Shown here in pieces: positions 20,563-30,396 of a stretch of DNA of 64,000 nucleotides (positions are counted from its first letter, which is position 1; each line of letters opens with the position of its first letter). Under the pieces are notes generated by a model. It was not told the origin of the DNA and ran no database searches. It saw nothing but the letters and a program-made list of their open reading frames with translations. Location: assembly GCF_013426205.1 (NCBI RefSeq), contig NC_089423.1, forward strand, positions 1,054,001 through 1,118,000, written 5' to 3'. The position numbers were made by a program, and so were the translations under genes. Source of the DNA: Metarhizium brunneum. Its lineage: Eukaryota; Ascomycota; Sordariomycetes; Hypocreales; Clavicipitaceae.

Positions 20563-22197
20563 TTATATTTTAGCGGTCATGACGGCCTTTAGCTCGAGGT
20601 ATTCCTCCAGACCATATTTACCTCCTTCACGTCCAAGCCCCGAATCCTTGACACCTCCAAATCTGTGCAACCAAGATCAGCATCGTTCCAACGGTAATAA
20701 TACACAGGTGTGGACTTACGACACCGGTGCATCTGAGATGATTGCGGTGTTGATAGCGACCATTCCGGTGCGCAATTGCTCCGACGTACGTTGTGCCCGG
20801 CCCAGATCGTTGGTCATGATATAGGCAGCAAGGCCGACTTTCGTATTGTTGGCCCGTCGAATAACCTCAATCTCGGTCGAGAATCTGAAAATGCCCGCTA
20901 ATGGCCCAAAGGTTTCTTCACTGGCGACTTTCATATCATCGTCAATCCCAGCCAAGAGAGTGGGCTCGAAAAATTGAGGTCCTGCCGTCTTCAGCTGCTG
21001 TTTCCCCTGTTCTGGTAGACAAGGACTCACCAAGATGCGACCGTGTGCCTCCCACCACCACCCAAGCACCCCTGCTTACGGCGTCGTGGATATGTTCTTC
21101 GACTTTGGCTACCGCTTGTTGAGAGATGAGTGGTCCAATAGCGACCTGTTTGTTGAAACCAGATCCTAGCTGCAAGTTGGCGATTTCTCCTGCTAGCCTT
21201 GAAACAAAAGCATCGAAGATGGCGTCCTGGACATATATTCGATTAGCAGAGACACATGTCTGACCTGATGATTTGAATTTGCTCTTGAGACAGCAAGCAA
21301 CGGCTGTGTCCATGTTTGCGTCGTCGTACACGATAAAAGGTGCATTCCCGCCCAGTTCAAGACTCAGCTTCTTCAGAGTGCTGCCGGAATTCTCTGCCAA
21401 GATTTTACCAACTCTGGTAGAGCCAGTGAATGACACCTTTCGGATAGCCTCGGACTTGCAAATGGCCAGCCCAAGCCTGGGAGTATCTTCCAGGGCGGTT
21501 ATAACGTTGACGACCCCTGACGGAATACCGGCGCGTTCACCTAGCTTGACGATTGCATTGGCCGTATATGGAGTGAGGCCATCCGTCTTGATGATGACCG
21601 TGCATCCAGCAGCGAGGGCAGGAGCCGCTTTGCGAGTGACCATTGCCGCGGGATAATTCCACGGGGTGATCAATGCGCAAACTCCAATCGGTTCCTTGGA
21701 AACATGCACACTGATGTCGCGATTGGAATGCGGGATGATGTCGCCGTAAATCCGTGCAGCCTCCTCAGAGTACCAGTCGAGGAAGCTCGCAGCAAACAAA
21801 ACCTCTCCAGCTGCGTCGGCATATGATTTCCCATTCTCCCATACGATGAGTGTAGCGATGTCGTCCTTGTTCTCTAGGATCAATTCGTACCACTGCCTCA
21901 AGATGAGACCTCTCTCCCGGCCAGAATACTGTCTCCAGAGATCCAAAGCCGTTGAAGCCGCAGAGACTGCTCTTTCTAGATCAGCCACTGAGCACTCGGG
22001 GCATTCTCCAATGATTTCGTTGGTGGCCGGATCTACCATGGTCTATTAGCTTCAGGGTTCGAGTGGGCACCGACTTAATGCCTACCAAACACCTGGAACG
22101 TTCGGCAAGACTGCGAGTTTTGCCAGTGGCCTGCGATGTAAGCTTTCTCGATGAACAAACCCTTGTCCGCGAGCGTTGGAGGCTTGTGTAGAGACAT
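20563..22197 (-). CDS. Aldehyde dehydrogenase, succinate-semialdehyde dehydrogenase type
   Basis: Four exons on the minus strand: 22086-22197, 21031-22032, 20720-20981, 20563-20662; 491 aa, the usual size. The first intron uses a GTAGGC donor and a GTAG acceptor and yields TFQVFDPATNE, the family's canonical start. The 49-nt intron at 20982-21030 (GTGAGT...GGCAG) restores GPQFFEPTL. Landmarks: [20 protein letters not shown], the NAD loop SFTGSTRVG, catalytic Glu in [13 protein letters not shown], catalytic C297 in [17 protein letters not shown], and [15 protein letters not shown] near the C-terminus. It oxidises aldehydes to acids with NAD(P)+. In GABA or amine catabolism the substrate would be succinate semialdehyde or the aldehyde released by the amine oxidase. 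Divergent from the RidA-MAO gene, with a TATATAATCC box at about 22251-22260. Confidence 0.93.
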
Positions 22198-22496
22198 TTT
22201 CAGCATTGGATTGGAGAGTAGGGGGGTGGAATCCTAGCTACGTAGTGGATGGATTATATAGTTGATGGAAGATGGGTTCGAGAGCGCTGACAAGGTTTGC
22301 GAGCGAGTATTAATCACCCAATAGGGCGTCACTTACATTCCGAGTGGCAGCCTCACACGAGAGGATTCTTCTGTGTCGCATTGATTCCGTCGATTCCCAA
22401 ACCCGCATAGCCTTTCCGGAACATCACCACAGACAAGCCGGGCAATCTCACCTACTTCTGGCGCTATTGGTGGAGTCAATTCCAGTGCGGGAAATC

Positions 22497-22673
22497 CGGC
22501 TCCGGTAATGTGGAGACATCTCCGAGAGCGAGATTATCGGCTCCGAGAAAACTAATCATAACGCCCCGAACTTTGCTGGCGGCTCCGAGAAACACAACCA
22601 TGGCGCCCAGCATCCTGCCGGCGGCTGCGAGAAATACAACTGTGATACCCAAACCTTTGCCAGCGGCTCCGAG
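22497..22673 (+). repeat. 42-bp tandem repeat carrying operator-like CGGCTCCGAG sites
   Basis: CGGCTCCGAG starts at 22538, 22580 and 22664, with a one-mismatch copy (CGGCTGCGAG) at 22622, so four sites spaced exactly 42, 42 and 42 bp; a further CGGCTCCGG at 22497 lies 41 bp before. The sequence between sites is also related (each site is followed by AGAAA or AGAGA, then a C-rich half), so this is a short degenerate minisatellite. At 10.5 bp per turn 42 bp is four turns, placing all sites on one helical face. It lies in the divergent ALDH / RidA-MAO promoter; a TATATAAT at 22688-22695 follows, about 90 bp before the RidA-MAO ATG. An 81-codon open frame across it is a by-product of the repeat. 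Confidence 0.8.
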
Positions 22674-22783
22674 AGATAAATCCAGAATATATAATGACCA
22701 ATTAGATAGACAACTGAAGCCATCAATCTCAAGGCTCTCTAGACGCCAGCTTTAACTGAAGATTGTCTGATATCGCAACAAGC

Positions 22784-24671
22784 ATGTCGCCCACGGTTCA
22801 GGCTCTCGAGGTGGACGAGGCTAAATCGGCATATTATGCACCAGCCACTGTTCGTGTGCATGGAAACACCATCTACGTCTCTGGCCAGGCCGGTGTTCAA
22901 TCAGACGGCTTGGTACCCAGCGATTATGAGTCCCAGATTCATCTAGCTCTTGTGGCACTGCGAAAAATTTTGATCACGGCTTCGGCGACCGTCGCCGATA
23001 TTCTCAAGCTTACGCTCTACATTGTCAACTACGACGCCGATAATCGCAAGCACGCGAAGCCGCTTCAGAAATTTCTGAATGGCCACAGACCAGCCATCAC
23101 TCTGGTGCCGGTTGCACAGCTGGCAGACCAGAGGTGGCTGTTTGAGATGGACGCCGTCGTGGCACGGCCTTTGTCAACCGAAGTCTTGGGGCAGAGTCGA
23201 CCGACTCCATCTCAACGAGCGGAACGACCAGATGTGGATGTGGTCATCATTGGCGCCGGCCTGGCTGGACTCACAGCTGCTGAGCGTATTATCAAAGCCG
23301 GCTTTTCATGCCTCATCCTAGAGGCCAGAGGTCGCGTCGGTGGCCGCACCTCCAGCCAGCCCCTTTCCGACGGTCAAGGCATCATCGAAATGGGAGCTGC
23401 CTGGCTGAATCGCACGAATCAAAGCCGGACTATTGCTCTCGCAAAGAGATTCGGGGCCGAGCTTATCCAACAAAACACTACGGGCAAATGTGTGCTCCAG
23501 GATGGGAAGGGAAACATCATTCACTTTCCTTACGGCGATGTTCCTGACGTGAGTGGTGGAACCAAAACCTTGTTACGGTGTATGGAGACATCTGACTTGT
23601 CATTAGATTCAAACTACCACAAAAGATCACCTGATCAAGATTCGTGATACGATTGAGAATGACTGTCAGAAAGTCGATCGCTCGTTTCCTCGAGATCCAT
23701 ACTTGGACTCGATCACGTTTGCCGAATACCTACGTAGCCATGGGGCAGACCCGGATGCAGTTGCTACGGCCACCCTTTGGACGCGGGCCATGTTGGGACA
23801 GGAGCCCGAGGACATCTCTGCTCTTTTCTTCTTGCACTACTGCAAATCGGGTGGAGGTCTGCTGCAGATGCGTTCCGACAGAGAGCACGGCGGCCAATTC
23901 TTGCGTGTGAGGCAAGGCACGCAACACCTGGCCAACAGTCTTGCCGCGTCTCTCCCAGCGAAAACCATCCGGCTGTCCAGCCCTGTGACAACGGTCGAAA
24001 GCCTCGATACACGCAGGATCCAAATCTCGGGTCCAAACGTCAATGTTACCGCTCACAAAGTCATCAGTGCCGTTCCCCCACCCGTTCTTTCAAAGTTGAC
24101 ATTTATTCCGGCCCTTCCATCGTCAAAAACGCTGCTGGCGAGTTCCCATCAGTATGGATTCTATAGGAAAGTCATGATATCATTTCGCAGCCCCTTTTGG
24201 GTGAACAAGGGCTTCTGTGGCCTTGTCCAATCGTTCCATGGCCCCATCAGCGTCATACGTGACACCAGTGTTCCAGCTGACAACAAACACGTCTTGACAT
24301 GCTTCATGGCCGGCTCTCCCGGTGAAAAGTGGTCACAATTGCCTCCCAAACGACGCAAAGAAGCTCTTCTTCACCACATAGGCGATGTATTTGGAGAACC
24401 AACAAAGGTCAAGGAGCTGGTCATTGAGATTTTGGATTATGCCTGGAACGAGGATAGTTTTAGCGGGTACGGATGTCCGTCTGCTTCGTTGCCACCTGGG
24501 GTGTTGAGCTCTGTTGTCGATGTGACCAGAGATGCTGTGGGCGACATTTACTTTATAGGCACGGAAACTGCCGAAGAATGGAAGGGGTATATGGAAGGAG
24601 CAATTCGTAGCGGCGAGAGAGGAGCTTTGGAGGTTATCCGTGACTTCAACCACATCCCCCCCAAGATCTAG
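22784..24671 (+). CDS. RidA (YjgF/UK114) - flavin monoamine oxidase fusion
   Basis: Exons 22784-23548 and 23607-24671, 609 aa. The 58-nt intron has GTGAGT and CATTAG in phase 0, and TGACT as branch site. Residues about 15-129 form a RidA domain: TIYVSGQAG, VADILKLTLYIVNY, and HRPAITLVPVAQL, where R102 lies where the catalytic arginine of RidA sits. Residues about 150-609 are an FAD amine oxidase: VVIIGAGLAGLTAAE (157-162 GAGLAG), EARGRVGGRT, GTQHLA, and a C-terminal GYGCPSA...FIGTETAEEWKGYMEGAIRSGERGA. The last resembles Aspergillus MAO-N, which binds FAD non-covalently. MAO turns R-CH2-NH2 into an imine plus H2O2, and RidA hydrolyses imines, so the fusion should channel amine to aldehyde plus ammonia. 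The upstream TTG at 22763 is not used as start; ATG 22784 is the first. Confidence 0.92.
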
Positions 24672-25494
24672 ATGATACACCAATTGGAAGATCTCTAGAG
24701 TCATAATCATCGGATCTTGTTGGTTTAGAGGTCTCAGTCAATGTCATCAAGGTCTCCTGCCTTTCTTTGTGAAACGAGAAGACCGCACTCTCTCTATAGA
24801 TTCTAAGTAAAGGATGGCAATTGTCGCGTTGCGCGGTTTCAATTTTGATATTCATTGTCTCTGTCTTTTCTCCTACACAGCGGAAATTCAAGATCATACT
24901 TTCGAAATACTGCCTTCAGGCAGCAGCATTACGACTGCTGTTGCCACACAGGCAGTAAAACGGTTGCGTGGCCTGACAACAGAGGCGCCATTATCCGACA
25001 GCAATATCTTATAGAGAGGGGTAATCTAAGACATTAGAAAACTAGCAGAGAATTTCTATTGAGTAACATCTCTAGAGCTTAGGAAGCTTTAGATACTATT
25101 CTGTATATTCTCTTCTCTCTTAAAGCAGTGCCTAGATAATTACTCTGAGTATATTTAGGCTTATAAAGTATAACGTATGTGCATAGCGAGTGCCACAGCA
25201 TAGCAAGCAACCAAGGTTCACAACGAGCCCACAGTTCTGAGTTGCTAACGACCCACGAAGGTATGATTGGAGGGGATCGTCGATCGGACTTCTGGATTCT
25301 TGGCGGCGAGGAATTCAAAGTTGGCGGACCCACAACTTCAACAACTCCGAGACAGGCAGGTGGGGCTTTACGGTGGATTACTTATCTTATCTTATCTTAT
25401 CTTAAGACAACGCAGGCAAAATTTCAGAAACTTTGAAAAGTTGCATCCCACGTATTATTGCAACCTCGACGGGCGCATACACTTCTCGGCCACA
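24672..25494. other. Intergenic with a short CTTAT microsatellite
   Basis: No gene recognised. At about 25381-25404 the pentamer CTTAT repeats four to five times in the SDA1 promoter region. Confidence 0.6.
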
Positions 25495-27823
25495 ATGGTG
25501 AAGCGAAAAGTTGCGGCGCTGGAGAAGCTCGATGCAGACTTGTAAATTGCTCACTCAAATCTCTTCATACGTCAGACGCATGCTAATTGCTTTCTTCCAG
25601 CGCGAGTTTGCAATACAAGATTCGTCGGGATCCCAAGTACGTCCCCTTGCCCTCTTTAAAAAAAATCCCATGAGCTCTCTAACTCTTTCTGGTTCAAGAT
25701 CTTACAAAGATGACTTTCTCAAGCAGTGGGAGCAATATGAGTCCCAGCGCGAGATCTTCCTAGCGAACCCGGCCGGCGGGACCGCCGACTCGATCGAATC
25801 CTTTCACAACATGATTGACTTGATTGCCCACGTCGCCGACTGCTACCCCGAGGAGACGAGGACATATCCAGATGACCTGAAGCTGATCTTGAACGAACAC
25901 CACGTTGTGCTGCATCCCGATCTGAGGGACAAGGTCGTGGGGAGTCTTGTGCTCTTACGACGCAAGGACGTCATCGACTCCGCGAGCCTTCTGACGACCT
26001 TGTTCCCCATCCTGGTATCGTCGCCGAGCAAAACACTACGCGAACTGCTGTTTCAGAAAATCTTAAGCGACATGAGGAACTCAAATTCCAAATCGATCAA
26101 TCACCCGCTGAATCGGACCGTCCAGACTGTTCTGTACAACTTGGTTACTGCAGATCGATCCTCGCCGAGGGCCATTTGGGCCATCAAGCTGACGCGCGAA
26201 CTGTGGAAGCGACAGATCTGGACCGACGCCAGGCCCGTGGACGTCATGAAGGAGGCCTGCTTGTCGGACAGTGAGAAGGTGGTGATTGGCGCCACGCGCT
26301 TCTTCCTGGGCGGCGACAAGGAGAGAGAGGAGCTGGAAGACGACAGCAGCGACGACGAAATCGACTTGTCCAAAATCAGGCACCAAATCGGCATCAACAA
26401 GAAGACCAAGAAGCAGAAGAAGACGTATGACAAGGCGGTGAACAAGGTCCGGCGAGACCAGCAGAAGAAGGCCAAGCCTCACCCGTTGAACTTTTCGGCT
26501 CTCCACTTGCTACATGACCCCCAGGGGTTCGTGGAGCAGCTCTTCTCTAAACACCTTCAAAATACAAAATCCAAACTATCCCTGGACTCCAAGCTTCTGG
26601 TGCTTCAGCTGGTCACGCGACTGGTCGGGCTGCACAAGCTCACAGTCGTCGCGCTATACTCCTGGTTCATCAAGTACCTCACCCCTCGCCAACAGTCCGT
26701 CACCTCCATCCTAGCATCGCTGGCGCAAGGCACCCACAACCTAGTCCCCCCCGATGTCCTCGAACCGCTCATCCAAAAGATTGCCAACGAATTTGTCTCG
26801 GAGGCAGCAGCGGCAGAAGTCGCCGCCGCCGGTCTCAACTCGATTCGCGAGATTTGCGCCCGACAGCCGCTGGCCATGACAGACACCCTCCTACAGGACC
26901 TTGTCCAGTACCGCAAGAGCAAAGACAAGGGAGTCATGATGGCCGCCAAGGGCCTGCTATCCCTGTACAGAGAAGTCGGCGCGGAGCTCCTGCAAAGAAA
27001 GGACCGAGGCAAGGACGCCACCATCGGCCTGAGGCACGGGCTGCAGCACCAGCAAAAGTTTGGCGAAGAAGCGGCCGGCAGCATAGAGGGGCTCGACCTC
27101 CTAGCCAAGTGGAAGGACGATGAGAAGAAGAGGCGGCGGCTGGAAAAGGGCCTGCCGGAAACAGCCGGCAGCGACGAGGAAAAGGACAATGAGGAAGACG
27201 GCCTCGACTCGGACGGGTGGGAGGTGGGCTCCGACGACAGCAGCGACTCGGGCGAGTGGATCAACGTCGAGCACTCGGACGACGAGGCCCCGGCCCTCAA
27301 GAAGCAGAAGCAGGGAGACGGCGACGCCTCGGACGGCGAATCTTCTGCGGCCGCCCAGCTCGAGCGCATGCAGCTCCTCGCCACCACCATCATCCTCACG
27401 CCCGCCGACCTCGCCAAGCTGCAGGAGCTCCGCGCCGCGGCGGCCATCGAGTCGGCCGCCTCTGGGCGCCGCAGGCGCAACGACCCGGATTCCCGTAGAC
27501 ACACCGACGACGGCCTCACGGCGGAGAACATCGAGGCGCCCGCCAAGCTGCGCAAGCTGACAAAGGAGGAGAAGGTGGCGCTCGCCAAGGAGGGCAAGCC
27601 CGACCGCGAGGAGCACAAGTCCACGCAGGCCATCAAGAAGAGCAAGAAGGAGGCCGCGGGCAAGAGCACGAGCAACAGGGAGAAGGCGAGGAAGAAGAAT
27701 TTCCTCATGACGCTGGGTAAAGCCAAGAGCAAGCAGAAGAGGAGCCTGGTCGAGACGAGAAAAGTCCTGAGGGGCCACGTCGAGAGGAGCACGAGGGGTG
27801 GGCGGAGGAGGAACTTTGCCTAG
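25495..27823 (+). CDS. SDA1: SDA1, 60S ribosomal subunit biogenesis/export factor
   Basis: Three exons, 25495-25541, 25601-25636 (36 nt) and 25699-27823, give 735 aa (yeast Sda1 is 767). The N-terminus MVKRKVAALEKLDAD and the spliced SLQYKIRRDPKSYKDDF are typical of the family. The middle is helical and HEAT-like (LHLLHDPQGFVEQLF, VTRLVGLHKLTV); the central-C part has long acidic runs (about 570-630) and the C-terminus is very Lys/Arg-rich (KKNFLMTLGKAKSKQKRS), fitting nucleolar localisation. SDA1 is essential for late pre-60S maturation and actin organisation in yeast. GC-rich codon use makes long open frames on the opposite strand (26605-27792, 27101-27778) that are not genes. A housekeeping gene bordering the amine cluster. 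Confidence 0.95.
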
Positions 27824-28039
27824 ACTAGATACTCTTACAGAGACATCACGACGGACGAAATTTGCCTTGTTCAGCCTACTAGCTTGTCATGTTATTGATG
27901 TGTATCTATTTGCGTGTACGGCCAGTGCGAACATCTATACTCGACGTACATGGACCCCCTTTCCCTGCGACTACCAAAATCTCTGACAAGTCATTTGCCA
28001 ATCCTGCTGTAGCTGATGGTTCGCGCCAGTCTCGTCTGT

Positions 28040-28372
28040 TCACGCTGTCCCGCCGTGTCGGGAGCCGCTTAAGCTCATATTGCATAGTGTGATGGCGGCT
28101 TGGATGTCTTCCAGTTCCATGTCTTTAGCGCGACACACGGCAATTTCTTTGGTGACGACAATCTGACAAGCACCTTCGTTGTCGGAGCGTGCTGTCTGGA
28201 CGACGACTGCTGATGCTGAGTACGCGGACCATGCGCCCTGGGCATTTGTACCTCTTGCTTCGGTGGTTGTGATTGTGTCGTGGTTCGCGTCAGCGGTGAG
28301 GCCGCTTTGTCTGCCTTGCCCTGTGTAGGAGTCGGTTTCGGATCCGGCAGAGAAGATTTCGTGGATTCCCAT
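28040..28372 (-). CDS. Hypothetical small protein
   Basis: 110 aa from the ATG at 28372 (the frame is open upstream to 28450 without an ATG). I do not recognise the family. It is called because codon third positions are C-biased, like neighbouring real genes. The protein has a polar Ser/Thr-rich N-terminal half, a short VVVQTA strand region, and one ends-with-Cys motif pair (ACQIVV, AVCRAKDMELEDI) towards the C-terminus; no signal peptide or membrane helix. It could instead be the last exon of a longer gene, since a CAG acceptor precedes 28450. Confidence 0.35.
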   Translation of the reverse strand: MGIHEIFSAGSETDSYTGQGRQSGLTADANHDTITTTEARGTNAQGAWSAYSASAVVVQTARSDNEGACQIVVTKEIAVCRAKDMELEDIQAAITLCNMSLSGSRHGGTA

Positions 28373-28720
28373 TGTGTGAAGTGTGAAGGTGGCCTCAAGT
28401 TTTGTGATGGACTTGGCTGGGACGAGTTGTGATGAGTGTGTGGGCTGCAACGTAAAACGCCAGAGGACAGTTGCGGGTGGTAATGTGGTATGATGAGTTT
28501 TGCGGCCTCATTTCCATGGGATTAATGCGCTTTATATACCAAGGGGACATGGTTGCCGAAATCTTCACCGGCTTCTTTGTCCGTCAGATCACAACGTCTG
28601 TTCGCTTCAAGTTCGTCCCTCTGTACAGTGAACGCGGCACCATGAGAACATCAAACAATTGAACAATGAATAACATCTAAAGACAACATTGGATAACCCT
28701 TTAATGAACGCCCATCTATG

Positions 28721-30396
28721 CTATAAATCCTTTGGTGCCGAAGCCAGTGCAGCGTCCGTCTCCACAGTATTTTCCTTCGTAACATGCCCGATGTGTGCAT
28801 GCTCTTCCCTTGATTTCTCATCATTTGATGTTGATTTGCTGTTCTCCTCATCTTCTGTCCGGTGTACAATGCCAATCTCAGCCTCACCAAGAGAGTCGAC
28901 GACATTTCTGTATGCGGGAACAAAGTTGACGCAGGCGGCGTATGTCCAAGCCATTACCATGAATATCAGCGGCACAAACATGGCGTAGCCGTCACCAAAT
29001 GTATCTCCTGCAGCGCCTGTTGCGGGCGGGACAACGGCACCGCCAACGACACCGCCGACAATATAGCCGCTGCCGCGCTTGGTGTGTCGACCCAGGCCTC
29101 GCATGCCAAGCGCGACAATGGTAGGGAAGCAAATGGACTCGAAGAACAAGACGACGTAGAGCATCGAGATGCCCGTGTTGCCGCGCTGGGTTATCGACGG
29201 GCAGAGAAAGATGATACAGCACGAGATGAAGGCAAGGAAAACCCATCGCGGACGGACATATTTCATAATGCCGACACCGGTGAATCGTCCGATGGCGAAT
29301 GCTGCCTGCGCGCCAGCAAAGAACTTGGACCCGAGGGAGTCGGATGTGCCTGGGCGGGTGGCTGTGGCATAATTGATGAAGAAGCTAGCAACGGCTACTT
29401 GAGCACCCGTGTAACAGAATTGGGCAAATGCGGCATGGAATAGTTTGTACTGCTTAATAAATGGTTTCTCTGTGGCGCCGGCATGTGTTTCCTTTGCTTG
29501 GAACTCCATGTCTGTGCCATGTTAACCGCCTGCATATTGTGGCGCCGTCTTTGTGAACGAAAACAAAGAGAGGGGAGGGGGAGGCATACCGGCATCAGTG
29601 ATTTCTGGGATATCAGACATGAAGAATAACGTGGCGAGCAGGAGCACAAAGATGGCAATGGCTAGATAGACCCACTGGACATTGTCAAGCGCACGCTCAT
29701 CACTGAAGTTGAAGAAGACGTATGAACCCAGCACCGGGGCAATGACGGTGCCCACGCCATTAAAGGCCTGTGAAATATTGATTCGAATCTCGGAGTATCT
29801 TGGAGGACCGCAGACTGTGCACTGCGTTAGTCAATGCGCAATGGCCATGAAAGCGGCAGGGCCTCGGTCTAGATTCGCACCTGTGATGTAGGGGTTTGCA
29901 GCCGTCTCGAGCGACCCAAGGCCATTGCCAATAATGAAGATGCAAGCACAGAATCCGCCAAAGCTATGGTTCTTGAGTGCCGGAATGGCCAACAGAGCAC
30001 CAAGGGCATACAGACACAAGCCCCATATGAAAACAGCACGGTAGCTGTAATGCCGAAGAATCCATGCCGCATGACCAACGGAAGCCAGAGGATACGCGCT
30101 GCCCAACGTGTCAGCTTGTGTACGAGTGCGGCCGAATAAGAGCCCCCCCAGCCGTATTCATACCCAAAGTAAGCGGCCTGCAGACCCGCCGAACGTGATC
30201 GATTGATACCAAGTACAACCTGGAAATGCTTGTTGAGGGTATCTAGTAGACCATAGCTAAATCCCCAGAGAAAGAACAGAATGGTAACCAGGCAAATGGG
30301 ATAGATGGACTGGCGCAGTGTCAATTCGGCCGCTCGCGTACGGCGAGTATCGTCGGCCTTGAGCGAGCGCCGCTTGAGGAACTCGTTGAAGGACAT
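28721..30396 (-). CDS. MFS sugar transporter, FucP (L-fucose/hexose:H+ symporter) family
   Basis: Four exons on the minus strand: 30164-30396, 29881-30098, 29590-29814, 28721-29511; all junctions keep phase, giving 488 aa. About twelve membrane helices are seen. FucP-family landmarks: PICLVTILFFLWGFSYGLLDTLN at helix 1, SAGLQAAYFGAYPLAS (created by splicing), GNGLGSLETAANPYIT in helix 4-5, and QAFNGVGTVIAPVLGSYVFF. The cytosolic C-terminal tail is acidic and Ser/Thr-rich. Fungal members are annotated as glucose/galactose or fucose permeases, importing monosaccharides with protons. ATG 30396 (MSFNEFLKRR) is chosen; the frame is open upstream but Arg-rich and unlike the family. No sugar-catabolic partner lies beside it. 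Confidence 0.92.

Noticed and set aside
22510..22755. 81-codon frame across the 42-bp repeats (Ala-Pro-Arg repeats)
   Set aside because: Arises because 42 is divisible by three; it lies in the promoter of the RidA-MAO gene and covers its TATA box.
26605..27792. 395-codon minus frame opposite SDA1, and 27101-27778 (225 codons)
   Set aside because: Shadows of the GC-rich, repetitive acidic/basic SDA1 coding region; low-complexity Ser- or Leu-rich translations without domains.
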